This document shows, piece after piece, positions 1 to 5,780 of a DNA stretch of 11,834 nt (position 1 is its first letter; every line of letters begins with the position of its first letter). Source of the DNA: Planctomycetota bacterium (GTDB lineage: Bacteria > Planctomycetota > Planctomycetia > Pirellulales > Pirellulaceae); assembly GCA_026692885.1 (NCBI GenBank), contig JAPLNJ010001198.1, positions 1 through 11,834 on the forward strand. Reading direction: 5' to 3'. Under the pieces are notes generated by a model. The model saw only the letters and a list, made by a program, of their open reading frames with translations. It was not told where the DNA came from and did no database searches. The position numbers and the translations under genes were made by a program.

Positions 1-50
1 CAAGTCCGGTTCTGTGAGGGGCGTTGAAGTCGCCTTCAACGGTTGAATAT
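1..50 (+). ncRNA. Probable 3' end of a group II intron (domain V 3' strand and domain VI), truncated by the window edge
   Basis: The first bases contain GTCCGGTTC followed by TGTGAGGGG. This matches the way the 3' strand of bacterial group II intron domain V ends and runs into domain VI. A perfect 8-bp hairpin follows at 22-41 (CGTTGAAG, loop TCGC, CTTCAACG), in the place expected for domain VI. The 5' strand of domain V, the catalytic triad and any maturase gene would lie upstream of the window, so the call cannot be closed here. The exact 3' splice site is unclear; an AT or AC end near 48-50 is plausible. The alternative is a chance hairpin in the leader of the downstream kinase gene. The motif match is from memory of the family. 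Confidence 0.42.
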
Positions 51-108
51 TGTGACACTCTTCAGATCGAAAGAGAAGAGCAACAGGGAATACAAACCAG
101 ACCTACCG

Positions 109-114
109 AAGGAG
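109..114 (+). promoter_or_regulatory. Ribosome binding site deciding the start of the REC-kinase gene
   Basis: AAGGAG lies 8 nt before the ATG at 123. This is ideal spacing and favours that ATG over the in-frame TTG at 24, which would add 33 residues of non-conserved sequence overlapping the presumed intron tail. Confidence 0.75.
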
Positions 115-122
115 ACCATATT

Positions 123-1283
123 ATGCCTACTCGACACCCAGAGCATGCACGCCCCGCCGACATCATGGTCGTGGACGACACGCCCGCCAACCTCCAACTC
201 CTGGAGGGCCTGTTGCGCGAGCGGGGGTATCACGTCCGGGCGCTGCCCCACGGACGACTGGCGCTGGCTGCGGCGGAAGCCGAGCCGCCGGACCTGATCC
301 TGCTCGACATCAATATGCCGGACATGAACGGGTATGAAGTCTGCGAGCGGCTCAAGGCACACCCGCAGCTGAAAGACATTCCGGTCCTGTTCATCAGCGC
401 CTTGAACGAAACGCTGGACAAGGTGAAAGCCTTCGCCCTGGGCGGCCTGGACTACGTCACGAAGCCGTTCCAGTTTGAAGAAGTCGAGGCGCGCGTGCGG
501 ACCCACCTGGAACTCCGCCGATTGCAGCGGAATCTGGAGGAACTGGTCAGCCTGCGTACCCGCCAGCTCGCGGAAGCCATGGGGCGGTTGGCCATCTTGG
601 ACAAAGCCAAGAGCGATTTTCTGCAGATCATCTCGCACGAGCTCCGCGCGCCGCTGTCGGGCGTGCTCGGTTTCACCGATCTGGTGTTTGAAGGTTCCTC
701 GGATCCAACGGTGGAGGAACTCCGAGGTCCGTACCACGAGTCCCGCCAACGGCTGCTGACGTTCGTGGACGATGCCTGTCTGCTGACCCGAGTGGAGGTG
801 GCAGGCGAAGACTTTGCACGAAAATCCTGTGGCTTGGATTCCGTCCTGAACACCGCGCGCGAAAAAGCCGGTGTGTTGGCCCGGTCGCGGAACGTCGAGT
901 TGGGGCCGGCACCGCTGGATCTCGGCCTGGTGGCAGGCGAAGCGCACCTCCTGGCCCGGGCGCTGCAATCGCTGCTGGAGACCGCTGTCAAGTTTGCCAA
1001 CAGCGGCGAGATGGTGCATTTGATCAAAGCCGAGGCGGCTGGCGAGCTCCGGCTCCTGATCGAGGCCACCGGGCGGGCGATCCCGGCCGAGCTATTGCCC
1101 CGGTTCTTTGAGGCGCTGGCCATTGGGGAGACGGTTACGCCGGGCGGCGACTTGGGCCTGGCGCCGGTGGTGGCCGAACGCATCCTGCGTCTGTTTGGCG
1201 GGGCGGTGACCGTCGAGAACCGCGAGCCCCCAGGCATCCGCTTGTGCGTCTGCTTGAAGCCACCGAACCTGCAGGATCCCTAA
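123..1283 (+). CDS. Response-regulator receiver / histidine-kinase hybrid with degenerate ATP-binding domain
   Basis: Soluble 386-residue two-component protein with no membrane segment and no sensor domain other than the receiver. Residues 13-130 form a complete receiver: acidic pair D18-D19, phospho-acceptor D62 in LLDINMPDMNG, S92 in the FISA strand and K114 in VTKPF. A short coiled linker (about 130-160) leads to a dimerisation/phosphotransfer helix with an intact H-box, SHELRAPL (H172). The C-terminal HATPase-like domain (about 235-380) is badly eroded. The N-box Asn is replaced (SLLETAVKF, T287), the G1-box DTGxGI reads ATGRAI (D to A315, G to A319), and the G2 box reads GGDLGL (D343). 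It probably cannot bind ATP normally. It may act as a phosphate relay or scaffold fed by another kinase through D62 or H172. No partner gene is adjacent. Domain calls are firm; loss of kinase activity is inference. Confidence 0.9.
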   Translation: MPTRHPEHARPADIMVVDDTPANLQLLEGLLRERGYHVRALPHGRLALAAAEAEPPDLILLDINMPDMNGYEVCERLKAHPQLKDIPVLFISALNETLDKVKAFALGGLDYVTKPFQFEEVEARVRTHLELRRLQRNLEELVSLRTRQLAEAMGRLAILDKAKSDFLQIISHELRAPLSGVLGFTDLVFEGSSDPTVEELRGPYHESRQRLLTFVDDACLLTRVEVAGEDFARKSCGLDSVLNTAREKAGVLARSRNVELGPAPLDLGLVAGEAHLLARALQSLLETAVKFANSGEMVHLIKAEAAGELRLLIEATGRAIPAELLPRFFEALAIGETVTPGGDLGLAPVVAERILRLFGGAVTVENREPPGIRLCVCLKPPNLQDP

Positions 1284-1451
1284 TGGACCTGCTACTCTTC
1301 GCCCACGCTCTCAGTCCTCAGGGGCGGAGAGTTCCTTGAAGAAGTAGTATGTCCCGACACCTCGTCACGACCACCCGCGTTGACAAACCGGCGGATTGCC
1401 GTCACCATTCTCGCACAGGCAGTCCGTCCGTCTTCCAGGAGTTACACACAC
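1284..1451 (+). other. Intergenic leader before the dehydrogenase gene
   Basis: A 168-bp tandem gap. I see no strong sigma-70 promoter, no convincing terminator and none of the long palindromes that fill most other gaps in this window. The only recognisable signal is AGGAG at 1437-1441, 10 nt before the ATG at 1452. Confidence 0.4.
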
Positions 1452-2192
1452 ATGGATCATTACATCGAAGGTAAAGTCATCGTCGTCACCGGCGGTTCCT
1501 CGGGGTTTGGGCTGGAAGCGGCCCGGATGTTGTTAGAGATGGAGGCCCAGGTCGTGATCAGCGGCCGGAACAAGAAACGTTTGGATGCCGCGGCCAAGGA
1601 ATTGGCTCATGCGAACCTCTTGGCGGTTCAGGCCGACGCGACCGAGACCGCCGACTGGAAAAAACTGATCGCCCAGACACTGAAAAAGTTTAAATGCATC
1701 GACGTGCTGGTGAACAATCACGGCGCCGGTATCAAGATCGCGCCGGTGGAGAAGATGGAAGACAAGGACATCGAGGCCGTGCTGAGCGCCAACTTGACGT
1801 CCGTGATCAAAGGCTGTCGCGAGGTCGTGCGGGTGATGAAGAAGCAGGGCCGTGGTTACGTCGTGAACGTCTCCAGCGGCTGTGCTTACCACTCCTGGCC
1901 ATCGTGGGCCGTGTACACCGCCGCCAAGGACGGTCTGGTCGGGTTCACACGCTGTCTGAATTTGGAAATGGCCGAATGGGGCGGCAAGGCCGGCACGTTT
2001 ATCCCGGGCGCGGCCCAAACACGTTTCTGCGAGGCGGCCGGCATCGCCAGCGATTGGCAGGTCGGCTACCCGACCGCTCATGATTTTGCTCGGACTCTGG
2101 TGCACTGCATCGATGTGCCGGATAGTTGCCTGATGGAAGAAGTGAACATCTGGGGCACGAAGCAAGTCAAGGAAATGCTGAATCCGTTCTAG
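1452..2192 (+). CDS. Short-chain dehydrogenase/reductase (SDR), classical type
   Basis: A 246-residue NAD(P)-dependent oxidoreductase, the normal length for classical SDRs; the substrate cannot be told. The Rossmann glycine motif is TGGSSGFG (13-20). After strand beta-2 comes SGRN with R39, which usually favours NADP(H). The VNNHGAG motif is at 87-93 and the active-site tetrad is visible: N114, S142 (in VSSG), Y155 and K159 (YTAAK). Residues after the tetrad contain IPGAAQTRF, the usual PG-motif region near the substrate loop. The ATG at 1452 is chosen because AGGAG precedes it and the protein then begins just before the first beta strand. The stop codon TAG (2190-2192) lies inside the arm of an intergenic palindrome, so the last residues could have been altered by that insertion. 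The relation to the kinase gene 168 bp upstream is unknown. Confidence 0.9.
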   Translation: MDHYIEGKVIVVTGGSSGFGLEAARMLLEMEAQVVISGRNKKRLDAAAKELAHANLLAVQADATETADWKKLIAQTLKKFKCIDVLVNNHGAGIKIAPVEKMEDKDIEAVLSANLTSVIKGCREVVRVMKKQGRGYVVNVSSGCAYHSWPSWAVYTAAKDGLVGFTRCLNLEMAEWGGKAGTFIPGAAQTRFCEAAGIASDWQVGYPTAHDFARTLVHCIDVPDSCLMEEVNIWGTKQVKEMLNPF

Positions 2193-2299
2193 TGCCGTTT
2201 CAGTTTTGTCATTCGGGGTAGGATGGACTTCCAAGTCCGTCGAACTACGGGTCGGACTTGGAAGTCCAACCTACAGGATCAATTTGGAAACGGCACTAG
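2189..2299. repeat. Nested palindrome A: 13-bp outer arms around a 22-bp GTAGG-type palindrome
   Basis: Outer perfect inverted arms are CTAGTGCCGTTTC (2189-2201) and its complement (2287-2299). Between them sits a second palindrome with arms 2218-2239 and 2253-2274 (22 bp, one mismatch), opening with GTAGGATGG and closing with CCAACCTAC. Each inner arm also contains the self-complementary GGACTTCCAAGTCC. The left outer arm contains the dehydrogenase stop codon, and the right outer arm ends 3 nt before the rarD ATG. Confidence 0.92.
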
Positions 2300-2302
2300 C
2301 GA

Positions 2303-3223
2303 ATGCCTGTGACGTCGAAAACCTCCCACACCGGCATCCTCTACGGCATCGCGGCCTATGGTCTGTGGGGTCTGATCCCGCTGTACTTCAAGGCCGTGGC
2401 CCGCGTCGCACCCCTGGAGATCCTGGCCCACCGCGCGCTGTGGTCCTTTGTGATGCTGGCGATCCTGGTCCGCGTCCTGAATCGCTGGGGCGAGGTGTGG
2501 CGGGAACTCGGCCACGGCCGGCTCATGCTTATGCTGGGGCTGAGCACGCTGCTGTTGGCCGCCAACTGGCTGACGTTCATCTACTCGGTCCTGACCAATC
2601 ACGTGCTCCAGGCCAGCCTGGGCTACTTCATCAACCCGCTGGTCAACGTATTGCTGGGCGTGCTGTTTTTACGTGAGCGACTGAGGCCCTGGCAGATCGT
2701 GAGCATGACGCTGGCACTGGTCGGCGTCATCGTGTTGACAAGTTTCGTCGGGCAGATCCCTTGGATTGCCCTCACCCTGGCGATCACCTTCGGCTTGTAC
2801 GCCTTGCTGCGGAAGCTGATGTCGGTGGACGGGCTGGTGAGCTTGACGGTCGAGACGCTCGTCCTGCTGCCCGTCGCCCTGGCCTACCTCGGCTACCTGG
2901 GCACAACCGGCGCGGTCACAGGCAGGGGAACGTGCGACATCGGCCTGTTGATGCTCAGCGGTCCTGTGACCACGGTGCCGCTGTTATTCTTCGGGGCCGC
3001 GGCAAGACGGTTGCGGCTATCCACGCTGGGCATCGTGCAGTATTTGACACCAAGTCTGCAATTCCTACTGGCGGTGCTCGCCTTTCGAGAACCCTTCTCG
3101 ACGGCTCAAGTAGCCAGTTTTGCCTGTATCTGGACGGCCATCGGCATCTACACGGCGGATTCGTATCGCGCGTTGCGGCAGGCCCGGCAGAACTTGATCA
3201 AGCCGGCCGGAGCGGACCTGTAA
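2303..3223 (+). CDS. rarD: RarD-type EamA/DMT-superfamily membrane transporter
   Basis: A 306-residue polytopic inner-membrane protein with about ten hydrophobic helices arranged as two repeats, the layout of the EamA/DMT superfamily. The N-terminus reads GILYGIAAYGLWGLIPLYFK. That sequence, together with LAHRALWSF (about residues 46-54), LQASLGYFINPL (about 107-118) and VQYLTPSLQFLLAV near 250, is characteristic of RarD (E. coli RarD is of similar length). The substrate is not established for the family; the name comes from a chloramphenicol-sensitivity phenotype. The ATG at 2303 starts just 3 nt after a palindrome arm and has no recognisable Shine-Dalgarno. The insertion has therefore probably replaced the native leader, and translation may depend on read-through from the dehydrogenase or on an unstructured start. 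The C-terminal tail is basic and probably cytoplasmic. Confidence 0.9.
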   Translation: MPVTSKTSHTGILYGIAAYGLWGLIPLYFKAVARVAPLEILAHRALWSFVMLAILVRVLNRWGEVWRELGHGRLMLMLGLSTLLLAANWLTFIYSVLTNHVLQASLGYFINPLVNVLLGVLFLRERLRPWQIVSMTLALVGVIVLTSFVGQIPWIALTLAITFGLYALLRKLMSVDGLVSLTVETLVLLPVALAYLGYLGTTGAVTGRGTCDIGLLMLSGPVTTVPLLFFGAAARRLRLSTLGIVQYLTPSLQFLLAVLAFREPFSTAQVASFACIWTAIGIYTADSYRALRQARQNLIKPAGADL

Positions 3224-3556
3224 CTGTGGTCGAGTCGCTCCGCAACTCCTTAGCTTGGAGTGCGGTGACTTGTCACCGCTTTTCAAGACTCGCTGCAAAA
3301 AGTCAGGCTACGCAAGCGGCGAGAGACAAGTGCGGATTGTCCGCGCTGGTCGCTGGCTCGACGACGATGCGGTTAAGTAATTCATAACCTGGCAGATCGG
3401 TGGTAGGACGGATTGGCACTTCGGCCCCGAAACATCGGGCCGAAGTGCCAAACCGTCCTACGGTCAAACTCCGGACGTGTTCTTTTCCAGCCACTAACTG
3501 TGTCTGTCGGACGGCTGTGTCAATGAAAAGCGGTGACAAGTCACCGCACTCCATAT
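3224..3556. other. 333-bp convergent intergenic region made almost entirely of palindromes
   Basis: This gap lies between rarD (+) and the M14/GATase gene (-), both of which end here. It has no credible coding sequence. It contains the composite inverted repeat at 3256-3553 and smaller hairpins at 3332-3344 (GCGGA/TCCGC) and 3371-3389 (GGTTA/TAACC). No classical T-tract terminator was found; the palindromes themselves are the only candidates for ending transcription of the two convergent genes. Confidence 0.7.
3256..3553. repeat. Nested palindrome B: 29-bp perfect outer arms around a 25-bp GTAGG-type palindrome
   Basis: The outer arms at 3256-3284 and 3525-3553 are perfect 29-bp inverted copies. 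Each is itself a hairpin (GCGGTGAC, TT, GTCACCGC). Inside lies an independent palindrome with arms 3403-3427 and 3437-3461 (25 bp, one mismatch), opening GTAGGACGG and closing CCGTCCTAC, with a 9-nt loop. The right outer arm ends 3 nt before the TAG of the minus-strand gene. The sequence between outer arm and inner palindrome (about 118 bp left, 63 bp right) is unrelated to either arm. Confidence 0.93.
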
Positions 3557-5107
3557 CTACGAGGCGGCCGCCGGTTTCTTGGGGGCTTGGGACTCAACTC
3601 CGGTAAGTCGTTCGGGGCGATCGCCATCGGCGGCCCAGCGGATGCCGCGGCGGACCAGCTCTTCCAGCCCGCGGGTCTGGTCCGGATGCGGGCTGAAACA
3701 GACCACCCGGCCTTTTCCGTAGCGACCCGCGACAATCGCCGGTGCACCGACCATGATGCCTTCCGACACCCCGGACTCAGCCACCTCGCTGCGAAACACG
3801 GCCAGGGGCTGGAAGTCGGGCAGATCCGCCCGCTGGGCGCGCATCAAGATGGGTCCGTTATGGTACCGGACGTCGCACCAGCGTTGGTCCGTCCCCAGAA
3901 TCTTCCGACCGGCGGGCGTAAGTTCCATGGCGACCATCCCCTGCCCCCGATACTTCTCCGCCGAGCACGGCTTGGCGTCCAGGATCTGCAGAGACCACGG
4001 GAATTCGGTCGTGGCCAGGTAGGCTCCGGCGCAGATCCCCACGTAACCGCCCCCGCGCTGCACGAATTCCTGGACCTTGTGCCGGTTCACTTCGCCCAGG
4101 GCTGCTCCCTGCTTGGTCGAACTGCCGCCCGGAAACACGACCACCTGAAAGTGCTCCAGTGCGCCGGCGTCGATTTCCTCCGCACCGAGCGGGACGACCG
4201 TGGCGTCGGGCAGTTGCTCCATTTCCCGAATCAGGTGGTGCATCCCTTTGCGCGTGCCCGGTCCCGCATAGACTGCCATGCGGAGCGAGCTGCGGTCGGT
4301 GGCATCGCCCGAGATCAGATCGACCGAGACCCGCGAATCGATCAGGCCCAGGTGCTCCAGCAATGCGTGCAGCATGACACGGTGCTGTCGGATGCGGAGT
4401 GCCAAGGGCTGGTCTTGGCTGGTTGTGGCTAACACCAAGGTCTGAGCTTGGAATCGTTCCCGGGCGGCCCGGGCCAAGCTGCCGCTGGCCGGCGATCCGC
4501 TGACGACGAACTTCTGGTCGTCGCCGTTGATAGTCGTGTTGACCGCCGCCAGCATGACCTCAGCGGCCAGACGCACCCGCGCAGTGCCGCTCTTCCCAAT
4601 ACTGCTGCCGATGTTGTGGGGCTGGCGTCTGCGGAAGTCGGATCCCTCGTGCAGGTCCACCAGCCAATCCGGTTTGGCCGCCGCCACCGTCTGCCAAAGT
4701 GCCTGTGCCGGTGAGTCGTCCGACCATTCGGACTGCGTAGGATGCGCAAACTCGCCATTGAGATTTCCACGCGACTTATCGATGCCGGGCAGATAGTGCG
4801 AGTTGGCCTGCAGCGCAGGAACATTGGCACGGGGAAGCAGCATGAGTCTGCCGCGTTGGATTGGCCAGTGGCGGATTTCATCGGCGGCCCACACGCCAGC
4901 CGGCTCGTCACCGTGAAGACCAGCGACGACCACCACGGTCGGCCCCGCTGCGCCGCTGTCTTGCACGTAGCAGGGCGTTGCCCAACGCGTCCCGGACGCC
5001 ACCGTCAGCACGTCTCTGGTCGCCTTCTCGGCGGACAGGCCCGGCCATGCCACAAGGCCCAGCCCCAGCGTCAGAAGCAACCATCGACCCGTCGTTCGCA
5101 GCTTCAA
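3557..5107 (-). CDS. Secreted M14/AstE-aspartoacylase-like metallohydrolase fused to a class I glutamine-amidotransferase-like (BPL_N) domain
   Basis: A 516-residue protein from the TTG at 5107. Residues 1-26 form a signal peptide: KLRTTGR, a leucine-rich core, then LSA. Residues about 30-260 resemble zinc carboxypeptidases of the succinylglutamate desuccinylase/aspartoacylase group. GLHGDE supplies H65 and E68, and DLHEG supplies H153. Two other hallmarks are missing: the substrate-binding NLNR motif reads NLNGEF (Arg to Gly), and the strand that should carry the general-base Glu reads LVLATTSQ (Ala at 227). Residues about 275-490 match the class I amidotransferase fold of the BPL_N kind. 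VVVFPGGSS precedes a nucleophile elbow, GGYVGICAGAYLAT (C359), and SPHPD carries H474. The C-terminal tail is low-complexity. The substrate is unknown, and the fusion suggests envelope or periplasmic peptide/amide chemistry. Domain types are fairly certain; loss of the M14 catalytic residues rests on motif reading without an alignment. Confidence 0.82.
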   Translation of the reverse strand: MKLRTTGRWLLLTLGLGLVAWPGLSAEKATRDVLTVASGTRWATPCYVQDSGAAGPTVVVVAGLHGDEPAGVWAADEIRHWPIQRGRLMLLPRANVPALQANSHYLPGIDKSRGNLNGEFAHPTQSEWSDDSPAQALWQTVAAAKPDWLVDLHEGSDFRRRQPHNIGSSIGKSGTARVRLAAEVMLAAVNTTINGDDQKFVVSGSPASGSLARAARERFQAQTLVLATTSQDQPLALRIRQHRVMLHALLEHLGLIDSRVSVDLISGDATDRSSLRMAVYAGPGTRKGMHHLIREMEQLPDATVVPLGAEEIDAGALEHFQVVVFPGGSSTKQGAALGEVNRHKVQEFVQRGGGYVGICAGAYLATTEFPWSLQILDAKPCSAEKYRGQGMVAMELTPAGRKILGTDQRWCDVRYHNGPILMRAQRADLPDFQPLAVFRSEVAESGVSEGIMVGAPAIVAGRYGKGRVVCFSPHPDQTRGLEELVRRGIRWAADGDRPERLTGVESQAPKKPAAAS

Positions 5108-5115
5108 GACCGTCA

Positions 5116-5122
5116 CTCCCTC
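5116..5122 (-). promoter_or_regulatory. Ribosome binding site supporting a TTG start for the M14/GATase gene
   Basis: Read on the minus strand, GAGGGAG lies 8 nt before TTG 5107. The frame also has a GTG at 5116 and a GTG at 5206. The first overlaps this Shine-Dalgarno and the second would put 33 residues in front of the signal peptide, so TTG 5107 is preferred. Confidence 0.6.
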
Positions 5123-5169
5123 GTCACGTTTCCGGCACAACGAGCGACTGGCCCGCGGCTGTCGATCTA

Positions 5170-5197
5170 AGTGTAGCCGACACGCGCCCGGCGTCCA
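5170..5197 (-). promoter_or_regulatory. Possible promoter for the M14/GATase gene
   Basis: On the minus strand TGGACG (5197-5192) and TACACT (5175-5170) are separated by 16 nt and resemble sigma-70 -35 and -10 boxes (four of six matches each). Transcription would start near 5163, giving a leader of about 56 nt. Weak evidence, from sequence only. Confidence 0.3.
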
Positions 5198-5287
5198 GGT
5201 CCCCACGGCAAACTCGAACTCCAGCGGCGGCGAACGTTAGGATCGGCGCATCAATAAGTGTCGCAAGGAGAGTAGACGGCACACTCC

Positions 5288-5427
5288 GAGGCTGTGAAAA
5301 AATCGTAGGGTGGGCCAAGTACTCGCGGCCCACCGTCGCAAGCAAGGCCGTTTCCTTGGAATTGGTGGGCCGCGAGTACTTGGTCCACCCTACCGCGAAT
5401 CGTGTTCGCACATTTTTTCACAGCCTC
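5288..5427. repeat. Nested palindrome C: 16-bp outer arms around a 30-bp GTAGG-type palindrome
   Basis: The outer arms GAGGCTGTGAAAAAAT (5288-5303) and 5412-5427 are perfect complements. One base further in begins an inner palindrome with arms 5305-5334 and 5364-5393 (30 bp, one mismatch), opening GTAGGGTGG and closing CCACCCTAC, with a 29-nt loop. The architecture is the same as repeats A and B. Confidence 0.93.
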
Positions 5428-5454
5428 TCCGTGTGCCGATTTCCGCACACGGAG
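5427..5454. repeat. Hairpin adjoining palindrome C
   Basis: CTCCGTGTGC (5427-5436) pairs perfectly with GCACACGGAG (5445-5454) across an 8-nt loop. The arm begins at the last base of the outer arm of palindrome C. On the minus strand it lies upstream of palindrome C. No T-tract follows on either strand, so it is not a standard intrinsic terminator. Confidence 0.75.
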
Positions 5455-5597
5455 GGTGCGGACTACTTTGAATAAATCCAAGCGTCATTGGTGCGCCGAG
5501 CGTTAGGACTGCCATCGTCCGAGACGCCTACGCGGCTTCAATGCAACTGTGGCCCCCGGCAGATGCGGCACGTTGCAGTTGCCGAGAACGTGGGCTG

Positions 5598-5693
5598 GGG
5601 GTCAGGCGTACAGAATTCAATTTTCGCGGACCTATCGCTCTTGACGGAATTGGGCACATAACCGCGATAATTGAATTCTGTACGCCTGACCCC
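5598..5693. repeat. Palindromic element with GGGGTCAGG ends
   Basis: The arms at 5598-5629 and 5662-5693 are complementary over 32 bp with one mismatch. They open with GGGGTCAGGCGTACAG, contain the GAATTC palindrome, and enclose a 32-nt spacer with no similarity to the arms. GGGGTCAG-type termini recall intergenic repeats linked to REP-associated Y1 (tyrosine) transposases, but that link is from memory and no such transposase is in the window. Confidence 0.9.
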
Positions 5694-5726
5694 AGATTCA
5701 CAGATGTTCCAGGCGAATCGCTGGCT

Positions 5727-5780
5727 CGATGCACCGTGGGGCGTGCATGGTGCATCGGCGCTGCGCTTGATGCACCCTAC
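5727..5780. repeat. Alternating inverted GATGCACC cluster, a degenerate GTAGGGTGC-type palindrome
   Basis: GATGCACC occurs at 5728-5735 and 5769-5776, and its complement GGTGCATC at 5749-5756, about 20 nt apart. The middle copy can therefore pair with either neighbour. The right-hand copy continues as CCCTAC (5775-5780), the usual end of the GTAGG family; the matching left end is eroded. The radical SAM stop codon (TAG on minus, 5777-5779) is part of this CTAC end. Confidence 0.7.

Larger units (their letters stand above)
5108..5776. other. 669-bp intergenic region between two minus-strand genes, mostly repeats
   Basis: This is the largest gap in the window and contains no coding sequence I can support. 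From left to right it holds a short unique stretch with a possible promoter (5108-5287), nested palindrome C (5288-5427), a 10-bp hairpin (5427-5454), a unique stretch of about 140 bp (5455-5597) in which I see nothing, a 32-bp-arm palindrome (5598-5693), and an alternating inverted GATGCACC cluster (5727-5780) reaching the stop codon of the radical SAM gene. The amount of repeat makes co-transcription of the two minus-strand genes doubtful. Confidence 0.7.

Noticed and set aside
36..1019. A 327-codon open frame on - opposite the REC-kinase gene
   Set aside because: The + strand frame has unmistakable receiver and H-box motifs; the antisense product resembles nothing and has no ribosome binding site.
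3533..4432. A 299-codon open frame on + opposite the M14/GATase gene, starting in a repeat
   Set aside because: It is antisense to a domain-rich gene, and its first part translates palindrome B; no independent support.
5427..5454. The hairpin as an intrinsic terminator
   Set aside because: The stem is good but neither strand has a following T-tract.
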